Of a stretch of 64,000 nt of DNA, positions 34,443 to 45,976 are shown in pieces. Made by a program: the position numbers and the translations under genes. The notes beneath the pieces were generated by a model that saw only the letters and a program-made list of their open reading frames with translations, was not told the origin of the DNA and ran no database searches. The first letter of the stretch is position 1; each line of letters begins with the position of its first letter. The stretch is taken from the NCBI RefSeq assembly GCF_048569485.1, contig NW_027445255.1, positions 1 through 64,000 of the forward strand. Reading direction: 5' to 3'. The stretch comes from Anomaloglossus baeobatrachus. Taxonomy: Eukaryota; Chordata; Amphibia; Anura; Aromobatidae.

Positions 34443-37400
34443 CTAAACCTCCTCCTCGGCGCTGTCGTCCGGACTGTCCATGATGGAATAGTCTCTGAGC
34501 AGGCTGTTGATCATCCTGCGGCAATCCTGGATAGACATCCTCTCCCTCTTCAAGATGAGCCGGTTCCTGGCGACCCAAATAGCGTCCTTAAAGCAGTTCA
34601 TAAGGCGCCAAGCCTCCTGGATGGCTCCAACGGTGTGAGTCCCAGGGAAGAGTCCATAAAGTACGGAATGGTACGATAGGCTCTCTCTGGGGACGGAGTT
34701 CCTCAGGTCATCCTCCAGGGCAACCAACAGGCGCTGTGCGAAACGGCAGTCCCAAAAGGCGTGCAGCGATGTTTCCTCCACGAAGGGGCACCTTGGGCAG
34801 TACCGGGTTTTGCACAGGTTCCGGGCGTGCATGAATGACCGGACGGGCAGTCCGCCCTGTATCGCCATCCATGACAAGTCCTTGTGCCCGTTGGTCAATC
34901 CAGCCGATGACACGTTTGTCCAAACAGTCTCCAGTGTGTCGTGATGAAGTCCTGGAATGTTCTCCATTTCGTCCTTGGCTCTGATGAGTTTGTGGATAGT
35001 CTTTGGCTTCCACAAATCAGGCTTGAGTCCCTCCAGTTGGTGTTCCCTCACAAACCGAACCACGTCTCCGTAGAACCATGGCGCCGTCCAGTTGTAGGGG
35101 AAGGAGCTGTCCCACTTGTCCCAGCCTAACCGTCTCCAAAGGGGGAGCAGGAAGAAGCGAGACATGGACCCACCCGCGGAACCTCTCTTGACTCGCAGAG
35201 TTCGGCGAACGCAGTCACATACGAAGGAGGATCGCAGGAGGGTGGGGATATCGGGTACGCCCTTCCCACCCTTGCGAGGATCCTTGTACATGATGCTCCG
35301 CTTTACTCTGTCCATCTTGGATCCCCAGACAAAACGAAACACCGTCCTGGTAATGGCCCTGCACACGGTGGCAAGGGGGGGCCAGGCCTGGGCCGTGTAC
35401 TGCAGCACGGGCAGTACCTCGTTACGCAGGACCAGTGCTTTGCCCTCACAGGTGAGGCGTCTGAGGCTCCACAGACCGATCCGTTGGGTGATCTTGGTCA
35501 AGCGTTCCTCCCAGGACTTGAGGGCTGCTCCTTCCTTCCCGAACCAGACTCCAAGAACCTTGATGAAATCCGGCTGGATGCTGAAAGGGAAGGGGGCGGA
35601 AGAGGCCGGCTGCCAGTCCCCGAAGAGCATGGCTTCCGACTTCCCGCAGTTGACTTTGGCTCCCGAAGCCCGTCCGAAGGTCTCACAGGTCTGGACGAGG
35701 GTGTCGACTGAGCGCCGGTCCGCGCAGAAGACAGTCACGTCGTCCATGTAGAGCGAGCACTTGACCTCGAAGCGTTCTGGTCCTGGTGCGGTGATCCCTC
35801 TGATCTCTCCATTCCGCCGGATAGCCTCTGCAAAGAGTTCTATAACACAAACAAAAAGAAGAGGTGACAGAGGACAGCCTTGTCTGACCCCTGAGAGGAC
35901 CGGGAAGGGGTCAGTCTTCCAGCCGTTCACCAACACCGAGCTGTGAATATCAAAATACATTAGTTGGACATACAAGCAAAACATGTTACCCAAACCTAAC
36001 CTGTGCAGGGCTTTGCCCAGGAACTCATGGGAAACACGGTCGAAGGCCTTTTCCTGATCCAACGAGATCAGGGCTGCGTGCACCCGGCGGGCTTTGATGT
36101 ACTCGACCGTGTCCCGCATGAGAGCCAGGCTGTCTGCGATGCGACGTCCGGGGATGCCGCAGGTCTGATCCGGGTGGATGATCCGTCCGATAACAATCTT
36201 CAATCTCGTTGCCATCGTCTTGGCCAGGATCTTGTAGTCGACGTTCAGAAGGGTGATGGGACGCCAATTCTTCAGGTCGCACCTCTCTCCTTTACGCTTG
36301 TACAGGATCGTGACCATTCCTTCCCTCAGAGATGGAGGCATTCTGCCCTCCACCACCATCTCCTCATACAGCCCTAACAGGTCCGGACAGATTAGGTCTC
36401 CCAGCGCTACATAGAGCTCTGCTGGGAGGCCGTCACTGCCCGGTGTCCTGCCAGAACTAAAGGATTTGGCGGCCGAGAGCAGCTCGTCCACCGTCAGAGG
36501 AACATCCATGGCCGCCGCGTCTGCAGGGTCAAGATGGTTAGTGATACCTGACAGGAACTTATCGGCGGCCTCGGGGTCAGTAGTCTTGCGGGCGTAGAGT
36601 TCGCTGTAGAAGTCGCTGACGACCTTCATCACGTTCTCTTTCCCGCGTCGCATGTTTCCACTCTCGTCTCGTAGTTCATTCATGGGCGTGTGACCGGCGT
36701 GGAGTTTCCTGAAAAAGAACGAGTTACATTTCTCACCCTTCTCCAGGTTCTCCACTTTGGAACGGAAGACAATTCGCTCGGACTCCTCCTCGAAGTGCCT
36801 TTTCAGGCTCCTCTTAGTCTCCTCCAGCTCCTCTCTCACGTCCCAGCCGCATCGAAGAAGGTCCTGCAGGGAACGCAGCTCACGCTGGAGTCTCCTGAAG
36901 TCCCTCCTCTTCAGACACGCCTGTTGTTGACTCTTTGCCTGAAAGAAGAAACGGAACTCGAGTTTAACGTATTCCCACCAGTCAGAAACAGACTGGAAGC
37001 CCGCCTTGTAGGCCCGCCACGTGGAGTAGGCAGCTCTAAGCTCCTCCAGAATCTCACCCTTTTCCAGCAGAGAGCAGTTCAGCTTCCAGGAGCCCGGGCC
37101 AATGGGGAAGCCATGGCCCAGCACACCTTGAAAGTGAATGGCTCTGTGGTCAGAGAAGAAGCAGGGGACCATCGAGTGCCCACTCCGCCCAACCGCCCGA
37201 GAGGTAAACACAAAGTCAATCCTGGAACGCAGCGAGCCATCGGATCGGCACCATGAATAGTTCACGGATCCGTGTCCGATGGAGCCAACAACGTCCACAA
37301 GAGAGGCTTCGGTCACCATCTCAATGAGCAGTTTGGATGTGACGTCCAACTTGGCAGCCGTTCCAGAACTGCGTCCATCCTCCTCAATCGGGCAGTTGAA

Positions 37401-37832
37401 ATCCCCGGCCATCACTACCGTCCTGGCGGTAGCGAGCTGAGGGCGCAGGGCTTGGAGGAGCTCCAGTCGATCGCTCTTCACAGGAGAAGCATACACATTG
37501 ATGAACCTGACAGGTTCTCCCGCCCAGGTGCCATCCACGAGCAGTAACCTGCCGCAGACGATTTCCTGAACAGAGTCCAATGTGAAGGCGCTTCCCCTGA
37601 TCAGCACGGCGACCCCCGCGGACCTACAGTCGCCCCCGCCAGACCAGTAGGATGGGCCATGGGTCCACTCCCTGGCCAGATGGTTGAAGGACCTAGAGGA
37701 GGGAAGGGAGCATTCCTGCAGGAAAAATACATCACTAGACTGAGTGTTAAGGAACGCAAAAATTGTCTGACGTCGGAACTTGTCTCTGATGCTCCTAACA
37801 TTAATGGAAAAGATGTTAATGTTAGCAGTCAT
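34443..37832 (-). CDS. LINE ORF2: APE endonuclease and reverse transcriptase (copy B)
   Basis: 1129 residues, the same length as copy A with all catalytic residues kept (N11, E40, D144, D206, D228, H229; D592, D697, D698; C1012, C1015, H1024, C1029). Seven residues differ: S393N, Q395R, T546I, T917A, G1050E, L1107M and H1109N (A to B). None falls in a motif. Two independent open copies of a 3.4-kb frame suggest recent activity. Confidence 0.95.
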   Translation of the reverse strand: MTANINIFSINVRSIRDKFRRQTIFAFLNTQSSDVFFLQECSLPSSRSFNHLAREWTHGPSYWSGGGDCRSAGVAVLIRGSAFTLDSVQEIVCGRLLLVDGTWAGEPVRFINVYASPVKSDRLELLQALRPQLATARTVVMAGDFNCPIEEDGRSSGTAAKLDVTSKLLIEMVTEASLVDVVGSIGHGSVNYSWCRSDGSLRSRIDFVFTSRAVGRSGHSMVPCFFSDHRAIHFQGVLGHGFPIGPGSWKLNCSLLEKGEILEELRAAYSTWRAYKAGFQSVSDWWEYVKLEFRFFFQAKSQQQACLKRRDFRRLQRELRSLQDLLRCGWDVREELEETKRSLKRHFEEESERIVFRSKVENLEKGEKCNSFFFRKLHAGHTPMNELRDESGNMRRGKENVMKVVSDFYSELYARKTTDPEAADKFLSGITNHLDPADAAAMDVPLTVDELLSAAKSFSSGRTPGSDGLPAELYVALGDLICPDLLGLYEEMVVEGRMPPSLREGMVTILYKRKGERCDLKNWRPITLLNVDYKILAKTMATRLKIVIGRIIHPDQTCGIPGRRIADSLALMRDTVEYIKARRVHAALISLDQEKAFDRVSHEFLGKALHRLGLGNMFCLYVQLMYFDIHSSVLVNGWKTDPFPVLSGVRQGCPLSPLLFVCVIELFAEAIRRNGEIRGITAPGPERFEVKCSLYMDDVTVFCADRRSVDTLVQTCETFGRASGAKVNCGKSEAMLFGDWQPASSAPFPFSIQPDFIKVLGVWFGKEGAALKSWEERLTKITQRIGLWSLRRLTCEGKALVLRNEVLPVLQYTAQAWPPLATVCRAITRTVFRFVWGSKMDRVKRSIMYKDPRKGGKGVPDIPTLLRSSFVCDCVRRTLRVKRGSAGGSMSRFFLLPLWRRLGWDKWDSSFPYNWTAPWFYGDVVRFVREHQLEGLKPDLWKPKTIHKLIRAKDEMENIPGLHHDTLETVWTNVSSAGLTNGHKDLSWMAIQGGLPVRSFMHARNLCKTRYCPRCPFVEETSLHAFWDCRFAQRLLVALEDDLRNSVPRESLSYHSVLYGLFPGTHTVGAIQEAWRLMNCFKDAIWVARNRLILKRERMSIQDCRRMINSLLRDYSIMDSPDDSAEEEV

Positions 37833-37867
37833 TGGAGGAAAGAGAAAGTTAGAGCAGGCGGTGTGCC

Positions 37868-39412
37868 TTAGTTACCACTCCGGTCGGGCGGTTCTTCCTC
37901 TTTGGCACCTGCTGGTAAGGGTATCTCCAGCAGACCCTCTTCTGCTAGCTGATCAAGCAGGGATGGTGCCTCAGTGGCTTCCGACTCCTCCATTTCTTCT
38001 TCGGCCACAAGGGACTCCACCATCTGCTCCAACACGTCCGGTTCTGGGAGGAGGCCATCCTCCTCTTCCTGGGGTGGGTTAAGGTCCACAATGAACAGCT
38101 TGGAAGGTTCTGCGACAGGACTATCTTCCACCTTCCTTTTCCTTTGGCCTGTACCTGAGGAGACAAGAGCTGGAAAATCCTCCTCGGTGAAAAGTGCAAG
38201 AGTGCTGAGGCCCTCTGCTCTCATGGTCTGGGGAGGGAGAGTGGGCTTTGGGGGGGGGGTGAGGAGACCAACTGAGGAGTAGGGAAATGAGGTGGAGGTA
38301 GTGGAATCCTCAGTAGGGTTGGCCGGGGGGGGAGGGGTTTGGACAGGGGTGACAGGGGGGGGGACCAGGGAGGGGGCAACAGTTTTCTTACCCTTCTTTT
38401 CCCTGGACTCCGTGGCTGCTGGGGCATCGGCTGGAGCCACGGTCGCCGGGTTCTTGGCCGCCTTGTCCTTGGCCTCTGTGGCCTTGGTCGTAGCTGCCTT
38501 GGTCGACGAGGCTGTGACTACCCGATACTGGGTCGCCGCGGCAACCCTTGCCCAGGATTTCTCCCGCTGTGGGCAGTCCTTGTAAAGGTGGTCCGCCTGT
38601 CCACATAGGTTGCAAGTCTTCTTCTTTGGGCAGTCCTTGGAGCTGTGTCCTGTCACCCGGCAAACCCTGCAGGCGTCCTCCTTGCAGGTCTTCATCGAAT
38701 GCCCTTTCCCGCCACATTTCCTGCAGTTGTGTGGCATGTCCGGGTAGTAGATGAGACCAAAGGAGTTTCCCAGAGAGAATGTCGGGGGCAGGTGCTGGAG
38801 ACCATCCTCGGTTGCTGGTTCCCTGTAGAGTCGAACGGTTACTGACCACTTACCCGTCCAGAATCCGTTGCCGTTAAGGATGTGGGATGGCTCCCTCACC
38901 ACTGTGCAGAGACGTCCCAGGAACGTGGAGATGTCTCTTCCTGGGGTGTGCGGGTTCCGCATGGAGACCGTGATCCTCTTCTCATCCCTCTGTATAGGAC
39001 AGGATCCTAAAAAAGAATGAAAAGGGGAGTCCGGCATCGCTGCGTTCATCGCCTCCCAGTATCTCCTGCAGGCATTCACCGTGGCAAAGGTTACCAGAAA
39101 AATGCCAGTCATGAAGGTCTGGACACTCAGGGTTTCCGCCCTGGAGAAGCCCTGATCCAGAATCATCTTCTTGCAGAACACGTCGCTGGACATGTCCGGC
39201 AACCTACCATCCACCGCCTTTAGCTTCAGGGCGACCGTCTGCCGCATCCAAGGCTCCAGGGTTGGAGCCTTTTCAGGCGGCGTCCGGGCTCCCTCCGGCT
39301 GGCTGGCGTCGGAGGTAGGGGCCTCTTGGGCCGAAGAAGCCTCTGGATGAGCCTTCCTGGAGGTCCCTGGGTCCTGAGCCTTCTTGGCTGCCTTCTCTGG
39401 CTTGCTTGCCAT
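37868..39412 (-). CDS. LINE ORF1: RNA-binding protein with three CCHC knuckles (copy B)
   Basis: 514 residues from the ATG that matches the copy A start. One extra residue (Glu in SREKKGKK) and about six substitutions separate it from copy A, mostly in the low-complexity tail. The three knuckles are unchanged. The ORF1-ORF2 gap is again 35 nt. Confidence 0.9.
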   Translation of the reverse strand: MASKPEKAAKKAQDPGTSRKAHPEASSAQEAPTSDASQPEGARTPPEKAPTLEPWMRQTVALKLKAVDGRLPDMSSDVFCKKMILDQGFSRAETLSVQTFMTGIFLVTFATVNACRRYWEAMNAAMPDSPFHSFLGSCPIQRDEKRITVSMRNPHTPGRDISTFLGRLCTVVREPSHILNGNGFWTGKWSVTVRLYREPATEDGLQHLPPTFSLGNSFGLIYYPDMPHNCRKCGGKGHSMKTCKEDACRVCRVTGHSSKDCPKKKTCNLCGQADHLYKDCPQREKSWARVAAATQYRVVTASSTKAATTKATEAKDKAAKNPATVAPADAPAATESREKKGKKTVAPSLVPPPVTPVQTPPPPANPTEDSTTSTSFPYSSVGLLTPPPKPTLPPQTMRAEGLSTLALFTEEDFPALVSSGTGQRKRKVEDSPVAEPSKLFIVDLNPPQEEEDGLLPEPDVLEQMVESLVAEEEMEESEATEAPSLLDQLAEEGLLEIPLPAGAKEEEPPDRSGN

Positions 39413-39649
39413 GGCTGGTTCCTGCTTGAGTTCCCGGAGCTGGATCTTGGATTCTTCTCCGGGTGTCTTCTCCCGCTGTGTTCCTCCTCGAAGTTCCTCT
39501 GGTCTCCCCAAGTCTTCTCCGAGCCTTCGTCTTCTTGCTTCTTTCTGCCAAGCTCTTCTTCCGTCCGATCTCCCTCTTCCGGTCTCGGCTGGGCTTTGGA
39601 GCTCGTCTCCCTGATCGTATCTCGTCAAGTGTAGCTAGCTCAGTTTGTT

Positions 39650-39701
39650 CTGATAAGAACAGATACTACACTTGATCTTAGCCAAAAGGCCGAGAAGCGA
39701 T
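39650..39701 (-). pseudogene. U2 copy 18, split by LINE B: 5' part
   Basis: Residues 1-52 with an intact upstream region. It forms the same inverted-repeat junction with the LINE 5' end as copy A. Confidence 0.93.
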
Positions 39702-41092
39702 AACCAGAATTGGTTTGGGCCTCGAGTGGCACCCTGGCCTATGCCGGACACATCTTAGGGAGAGAGAGCGAGAGGGAGACAAACCCACGCCTACACAAGA
39801 CATTTTGTCACCCAAGCCAACCCTTGAAAAGGCTGCTTTGCAGAGCCAAAACAAGAAGAATGGTGCGTTTTGCAGCCGCCGCCCACTGCAATGAATCTGA
39901 ATAACTCCTCCTTTAGGGCGCAAGCAACTCCCCTCCCCCTTGCAGTCTTTCCAATTCACGATACAAAAAGACGGACAGGACAGGTTGCCTGACTTTCCGT
40001 CACTGCCACCCTTTGCCATCCTTACCCGTAGAAAGCCCTTTCATCATCCCCAAACCCTAATCTTTTCCCTTTCCTTCCCAGCCCCCAAACCCTGCCCTCT
40101 GTACCTTTCTCACCACCCGCTTCCCTTCTCCTGTCATCCCCCTACCACCCGGGAAAAAAAGAGATTGCCCCCTCCTTCCACTAGCCCACCCTCCCACCCA
40201 AAGAACAACTTCTTCTGCGCAGCTTGTTTTCTAGGCAGCAGCGCTATTGTGATGTCATCGGGGGGCATTGTGACAAGCCGCCAGTGTTCCGTCTCTTCAT
40301 GTTGTGCACAGTTCAAACGGAAAATACATCAACAGGCAGACTACAGAAAAGCTTACTATCAAAGGTTAGAGGGGGGCTTTCTCAGAGGGCTTTTTACAGT
40401 TTTTCTATTCCCAATTAGCCGTTTAAGTGTACTTATTGAAAGTAGTAATTCTTTCATAGGCCGCCCTTTCTTAGTATTTGACGTTCCTTATATTGCGGTA
40501 TGAGGCTTCGCAGTAGGTTGCAAACATTCATCACCCATGACTGTCCCCAATTGAGCTCAGAAGCTCAATGTCTATCATGACCTCTCTTTTAGAATGTCCA
40601 AGAGCAAGCAAACTATTCCTCCAGGAGAGGGCGCCAACAGACTACTAAAGAGATCATCATTACTCAAAGAAAACCCCAAAAACCAATGCATGATAGGAAT
40701 AAACAGGTAACTTTCTTTGGAGTGGAAGCGGAGAGATCGCACCAGATGCCAATTCTAGATGTTATCACACCTGTGGTCACTGCAGCAGCAGGTGAATCCA
40801 CTTTGTCCAAAAGGGATCTATTCCATTCAATTGCAAATGATCTAGATAAGACAGAGAACTGCAGCACGGGGACATAGCCGAGTTGGTCAGGTTGAGTGGT
40901 GATGAGTTTGCTATTTGGATGAATAAAGAAAGTCAAAAGTGTGAAAGATAAAAAACAAAAGGAGGAAGTGTGAAAAGTGAATGGGCCAAATTGAGGTGCA
41001 TATGAAGACGTATGCTTTCTTCCAATTCATTAAATCGGGCTAATATGAATCAGGTGAATTGAGTTCTGCTTTTGGAAACTGGGTTAAGAAGG

Positions 41093-41279
41093 GGTGCACC
41101 GTTCCTGGAGGTACTGCAATACCAGGTCAATGCGTGGAGTGGACAGAGCAAGCTCTTTTTCCATCTCCCTGTTCTAAAAATCCATTTAATATATGGTCCC
41201 CAGATAGGGGACGTATCAGATATTAAACTGATAAGAACAGATACTACACTTGATCTTAGCCAAAAGGCCGAGAAGCGAT
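41093..41279 (-). ncRNA. U2 snRNA gene, copy 19
   Basis: Whole gene; first of three intact copies after LINE B. Confidence 0.97.
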
Positions 41280-42670
41280 AACCAGAATTGGTTTGGGCCT
41301 CGAGTGGCACCCTGGCCTATGCCGGACACATCTTAGGGAGAGAGAGCGAGAGGGAGACAAACCCACGCCTACACAAGACATTTTGTCACCCAAGCCAACC
41401 CTTGAAAAGGCTGCTTTGCAGAGCCAAAACAAGAAGAATGGTGCGTTTTGCAGCCGCCGCCCACTGCAATGAATCTGAATAACTCCTCCTTTAGGGCGCA
41501 AGCAACTCCCCTCCCCCTTGCAGTCTTTCCAATTCACGATACAAAAAGACGGACAGGACAGGTTGCCTGACTTTCCGTCACTGCCACCCTTTGCCATCCT
41601 TACCCGTAGAAAGCCCTTTCATCATCCCCAAACCCTAATCTTTTCCCTTTCCTTCCCAGCCCCCAAACCCTGCCCTCTGTACCTTTCTCACCACCCGCTT
41701 CCCTTCTCCTGTCATCCCCCTACCACCCGGGAAAAAAAGAGATTGCCCCCTCCTTCCACTAGCCCACCCTCCCACCCAAAGAACAACTTCTTCTGCGCAG
41801 CTTGTTTTCTAGGCAGCAGCGCTATTGTGATGTCATCGGGGGGCATTGTGACAAGCCGCCAGTGTTCCGTCTCTTCATGTTGTGCACAGTTCAAACGGAA
41901 AATACATCAACAGGCAGACTACAGAAAAGCTTACTATCAAAGGTTAGAGGGGGGCTTTCTCAGAGGGCTTTTTACAGTTTTTCTATTCCCAATTAGCCGT
42001 TTAAGTGTACTTATTGAAAGTAGTAATTCTTTCATAGGCCGCCCTTTCTTAGTATTTGACGTTCCTTATATTGCGGTATGAGGCTTCGCAGTAGGTTGCA
42101 AACATTCATCACCCATGACTGTCCCCAATTGAGCTCAGAAGCTCAATGTCTATCATGACCTCTCTTTTAGAATGTCCAAGAGCAAGCAAACTATTCCTCC
42201 AGGAGAGGGCGCCAACAGACTACTAAAGAGATCATCATTACTCAAAGAAAACCCCAAAAACCAATGCATGATAGGAATAAACAGGTAACTTTCTTTGGAG
42301 TGGAAGCGGAGAGATCGCACCAGATGCCAATTCTAGATGTTATCACACCTGTGGTCACTGCAGCAGCAGGTGAATCCACTTTGTCCAAAAGGGATCTATT
42401 CCATTCAATTGCAAATGATCTAGATAAGACAGAGAACTGCAGCACGGGGACATAGCCGAGTTGGTCAGGTTGAGTGGTGATGAGTTTGCTATTTGGATGA
42501 ATAAAGAAAGTCAAAAGTGTGAAAGATAAAAAACAAAAGGAGGAAGTGTGAAAAGTGAATGGGCCAAATTGAGGTGCATATGAAGACGTATGCTTTCTTC
42601 CAATTCATTAAATCGGGCTAATATGAATCAGGTGAATTGAGTTCTGCTTTTGGAAACTGGGTTAAGAAGG

Positions 42671-42857
42671 GGTGCACCGTTCCTGGAGGTACTGCAATAC
42701 CAGGTCAATGCGTGGAGTGGACAGAGCAAGCTCTTTTTCCATCTCCCTGTTCTAAAAATCCATTTAATATATGGTCCCCAGATAGGGGACGTATCAGATA
42801 TTAAACTGATAAGAACAGATACTACACTTGATCTTAGCCAAAAGGCCGAGAAGCGAT
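42671..42857 (-). ncRNA. U2 snRNA gene, copy 20
   Basis: Whole gene. Its upstream region carries a private G-to-A change at 43023, inside the proposed DSE, which turns gcgttttgca into gcattttgca. Confidence 0.97.
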
Positions 42858-44248
42858 AACCAGAATTGGTTTGGGCCTCGAGTGGCACCCTGGCCTATGC
42901 CGGACACATCTTAGGGAGAGAGAGCGAGAGGGAGACAAACCCACGCCTACACAAGACATTTTGTCACCCAAGCCAACCCTTGAAAAGGCTGCTTTGCAGA
43001 GCCAAAACAAGAAGAATGGTGCATTTTGCAGCCGCCGCCCACTGCAATGAATCTGAATAACTCCTCCTTTAGGGCGCAAGCAACTCCCCTCCCCCTTGCA
43101 GTCTTTCCAATTCACGATACAAAAAGACGGACAGGACAGGTTGCCTGACTTTCCGTCACTGCCACCCTTTGCCATCCTTACCCGTAGAAAGCCCTTTCAT
43201 CATCCCCAAACCCTAATCTTTTCCCTTTCCTTCCCAGCCCCCAAACCCTGCCCTCTGTACCTTTCTCACCACCCGCTTCCCTTCTCCTGTCATCCCCCTA
43301 CCACCCGGGAAAAAAAGAGATTGCCCCCTCCTTCCACTAGCCCACCCTCCCACCCAAAGAACAACTTCTTCTGCGCAGCTTGTTTTCTAGGCAGCAGCGC
43401 TATTGTGATGTCATCGGGGGGCATTGTGACAAGCCGCCAGTGTTCCGTCTCTTCATGTTGTGCACAGTTCAAACGGAAAATACATCAACAGGCAGACTAC
43501 AGAAAAGCTTACTATCAAAGGTTAGAGGGGGGCTTTCTCAGAGGGCTTTTTACAGTTTTTCTATTCCCAATTAGCCGTTTAAGTGTACTTATTGAAAGTA
43601 GTAATTCTTTCATAGGCCGCCCTTTCTTAGTATTTGACGTTCCTTATATTGCGGTATGAGGCTTCGCAGTAGGTTGCAAACATTCATCACCCATGACTGT
43701 CCCCAATTGAGCTCAGAAGCTCAATGTCTATCATGACCTCTCTTTTAGAATGTCCAAGAGCAAGCAAACTATTCCTCCAGGAGAGGGCGCCAACAGACTA
43801 CTAAAGAGATCATCATTACTCAAAGAAAACCCCAAAAACCAATGCATGATAGGAATAAACAGGTAACTTTCTTTGGAGTGGAAGCGGAGAGATCGCACCA
43901 GATGCCAATTCTAGATGTTATCACACCTGTGGTCACTGCAGCAGCAGGTGAATCCACTTTGTCCAAAAGGGATCTATTCCATTCAATTGCAAATGATCTA
44001 GATAAGACAGAGAACTGCAGCACGGGGACATAGCCGAGTTGGTCAGGTTGAGTGGTGATGAGTTTGCTATTTGGATGAATAAAGAAAGTCAAAAGTGTGA
44101 AAGATAAAAAACAAAAGGAGGAAGTGTGAAAAGTGAATGGGCCAAATTGAGGTGCATATGAAGACGTATGCTTTCTTCCAATTCATTAAATCGGGCTAAT
44201 ATGAATCAGGTGAATTGAGTTCTGCTTTTGGAAACTGGGTTAAGAAGG

Positions 44249-44435
44249 GGTGCACCGTTCCTGGAGGTACTGCAATACCAGGTCAATGCGTGGAGTGGAC
44301 AGAGCAAGCTCTTTTTCCATCTCCCTGTTCTAAAAATCCATTTAATATATGGTCCCCAGATAGGGGACGTATCAGATATTAAACTGATAAGAACAGATAC
44401 TACACTTGATCTTAGCCAAAAGGCCGAGAAGCGAT
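44249..44435 (-). ncRNA. U2 snRNA gene, copy 21
   Basis: Whole gene; the last intact copy before four consecutive disrupted ones. Confidence 0.97.
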
Positions 44436-45826
44436 AACCAGAATTGGTTTGGGCCTCGAGTGGCACCCTGGCCTATGCCGGACACATCTTAGGGAGAGAG
44501 AGCGAGAGGGAGACAAACCCACGCCTACACAAGACATTTTGTCACCCAAGCCAACCCTTGAAAAGGCTGCTTTGCAGAGCCAAAACAAGAAGAATGGTGC
44601 GTTTTGCAGCCGCCGCCCACTGCAATGAATCTGAATAACTCCTCCTTTAGGGCGCAAGCAACTCCCCTCCCCCTTGCAGTCTTTCCAATTCACGATACAA
44701 AAAGACGGACAGGACAGGTTGCCTGACTTTCCGTCACTGCCACCCTTTGCCATCCTTACCCGTAGAAAGCCCTTTCATCATCCCCAAACCCTAATCTTTT
44801 CCCTTTCCTTCCCAGCCCCCAAACCCTGCCCTCTGTACCTTTCTCACCACCCGCTTCCCTTCTCCTGTCATCCCCCTACCACCCGGGAAAAAAAGAGATT
44901 GCCCCCTCCTTCCACTAGCCCACCCTCCCACCCAAAGAACAACTTCTTCTGCGCAGCTTGTTTTCTAGGCAGCAGCGCTATTGTGATGTCATCGGGGGGC
45001 ATTGTGACAAGCCGCCAGTGTTCCGTCTCTTCATGTTGTGCACAGTTCAAACGGAAAATACATCAACAGGCAGACTACAGAAAAGCTTACTATCAAAGGT
45101 TAGAGGGGGGCTTTCTCAGAGGGCTTTTTACAGTTTTTCTATTCCCAATTAGCCGTTTAAGTGTACTTATTGAAAGTAGTAATTCTTTCATAGGCCGCCC
45201 TTTCTTAGTATTTGACGTTCCTTATATTGCGGTATGAGGCTTCGCAGTAGGTTGCAAACATTCATCACCCATGACTGTCCCCAATTGAGCTCAGAAGCTC
45301 AATGTCTATCATGACCTCTCTTTTAGAATGTCCAAGAGCAAGCAAACTATTCCTCCAGGAGAGGGCGCCAACAGACTACTAAAGAGATCATCATTACTCA
45401 AAGAAAACCCCAAAAACCAATGCATGATAGGAATAAACAGGTAACTTTCTTTGGAGTGGAAGCGGAGAGATCGCACCAGATGCCAATTCTAGATGTTATC
45501 ACACCTGTGGTCACTGCAGCAGCAGGTGAATCCACTTTGTCCAAAAGGGATCTATTCCATTCAATTGCAAATGATCTAGATAAGACAGAGAACTGCAGCA
45601 CGGGGACATAGCCGAGTTGGTCAGGTTGAGTGGTGATGAGTTTGCTATTTGGATGAATAAAGAAAGTCAAAAGTGTGAAAGATAAAAAACAAAAGGAGGA
45701 AGTGTGAAAAGTGAATGGGCCAAATTGAGGTGCATATGAAGACGTATGCTTTCTTCCAATTCATTAAATCGGGCTAATATGAATCAGGTGAATTGAGTTC
45801 TGCTTTTGGAAACTGGGTTAAGAAGG

Positions 45827-45976
45827 GGTGCACCGTTCCTGGAGGTACTGCAATACCAGGTCAATGCGTGGAGTGGACAGAGCAAGCTCTTTTTCCATCT
45901 CCCTGTTCTAAAAATCCATTTAATATATGGTCCCCAGATAGGGGACGTATCAGATATTAAACTGATAAGAACAGAT
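45827..45976 (-). pseudogene. U2 copy 22, split: 3' part
   Basis: Residues 38-187. The 5' part (residues 1-40) is at 46861-46900. Three bases (38-40) occur on both sides. Confidence 0.93.

Larger units (their letters stand above)
34118..39649 (-). mobile_element. Full-length Keno-type (Tx1 group) LINE, copy B, in U2
   Basis: 5532 bp with the same structure, orientation, insertion base and duplicated target as copy A. It differs by a 5-nt instead of 2-nt A tail, a 3-bp length change in ORF1 and scattered substitutions (seven residue changes in ORF2). Both ORFs are open. Divergence from copy A looks clearly higher than between U2 spacers, which favours a separate insertion over simple duplication. 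Confidence 0.92.
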
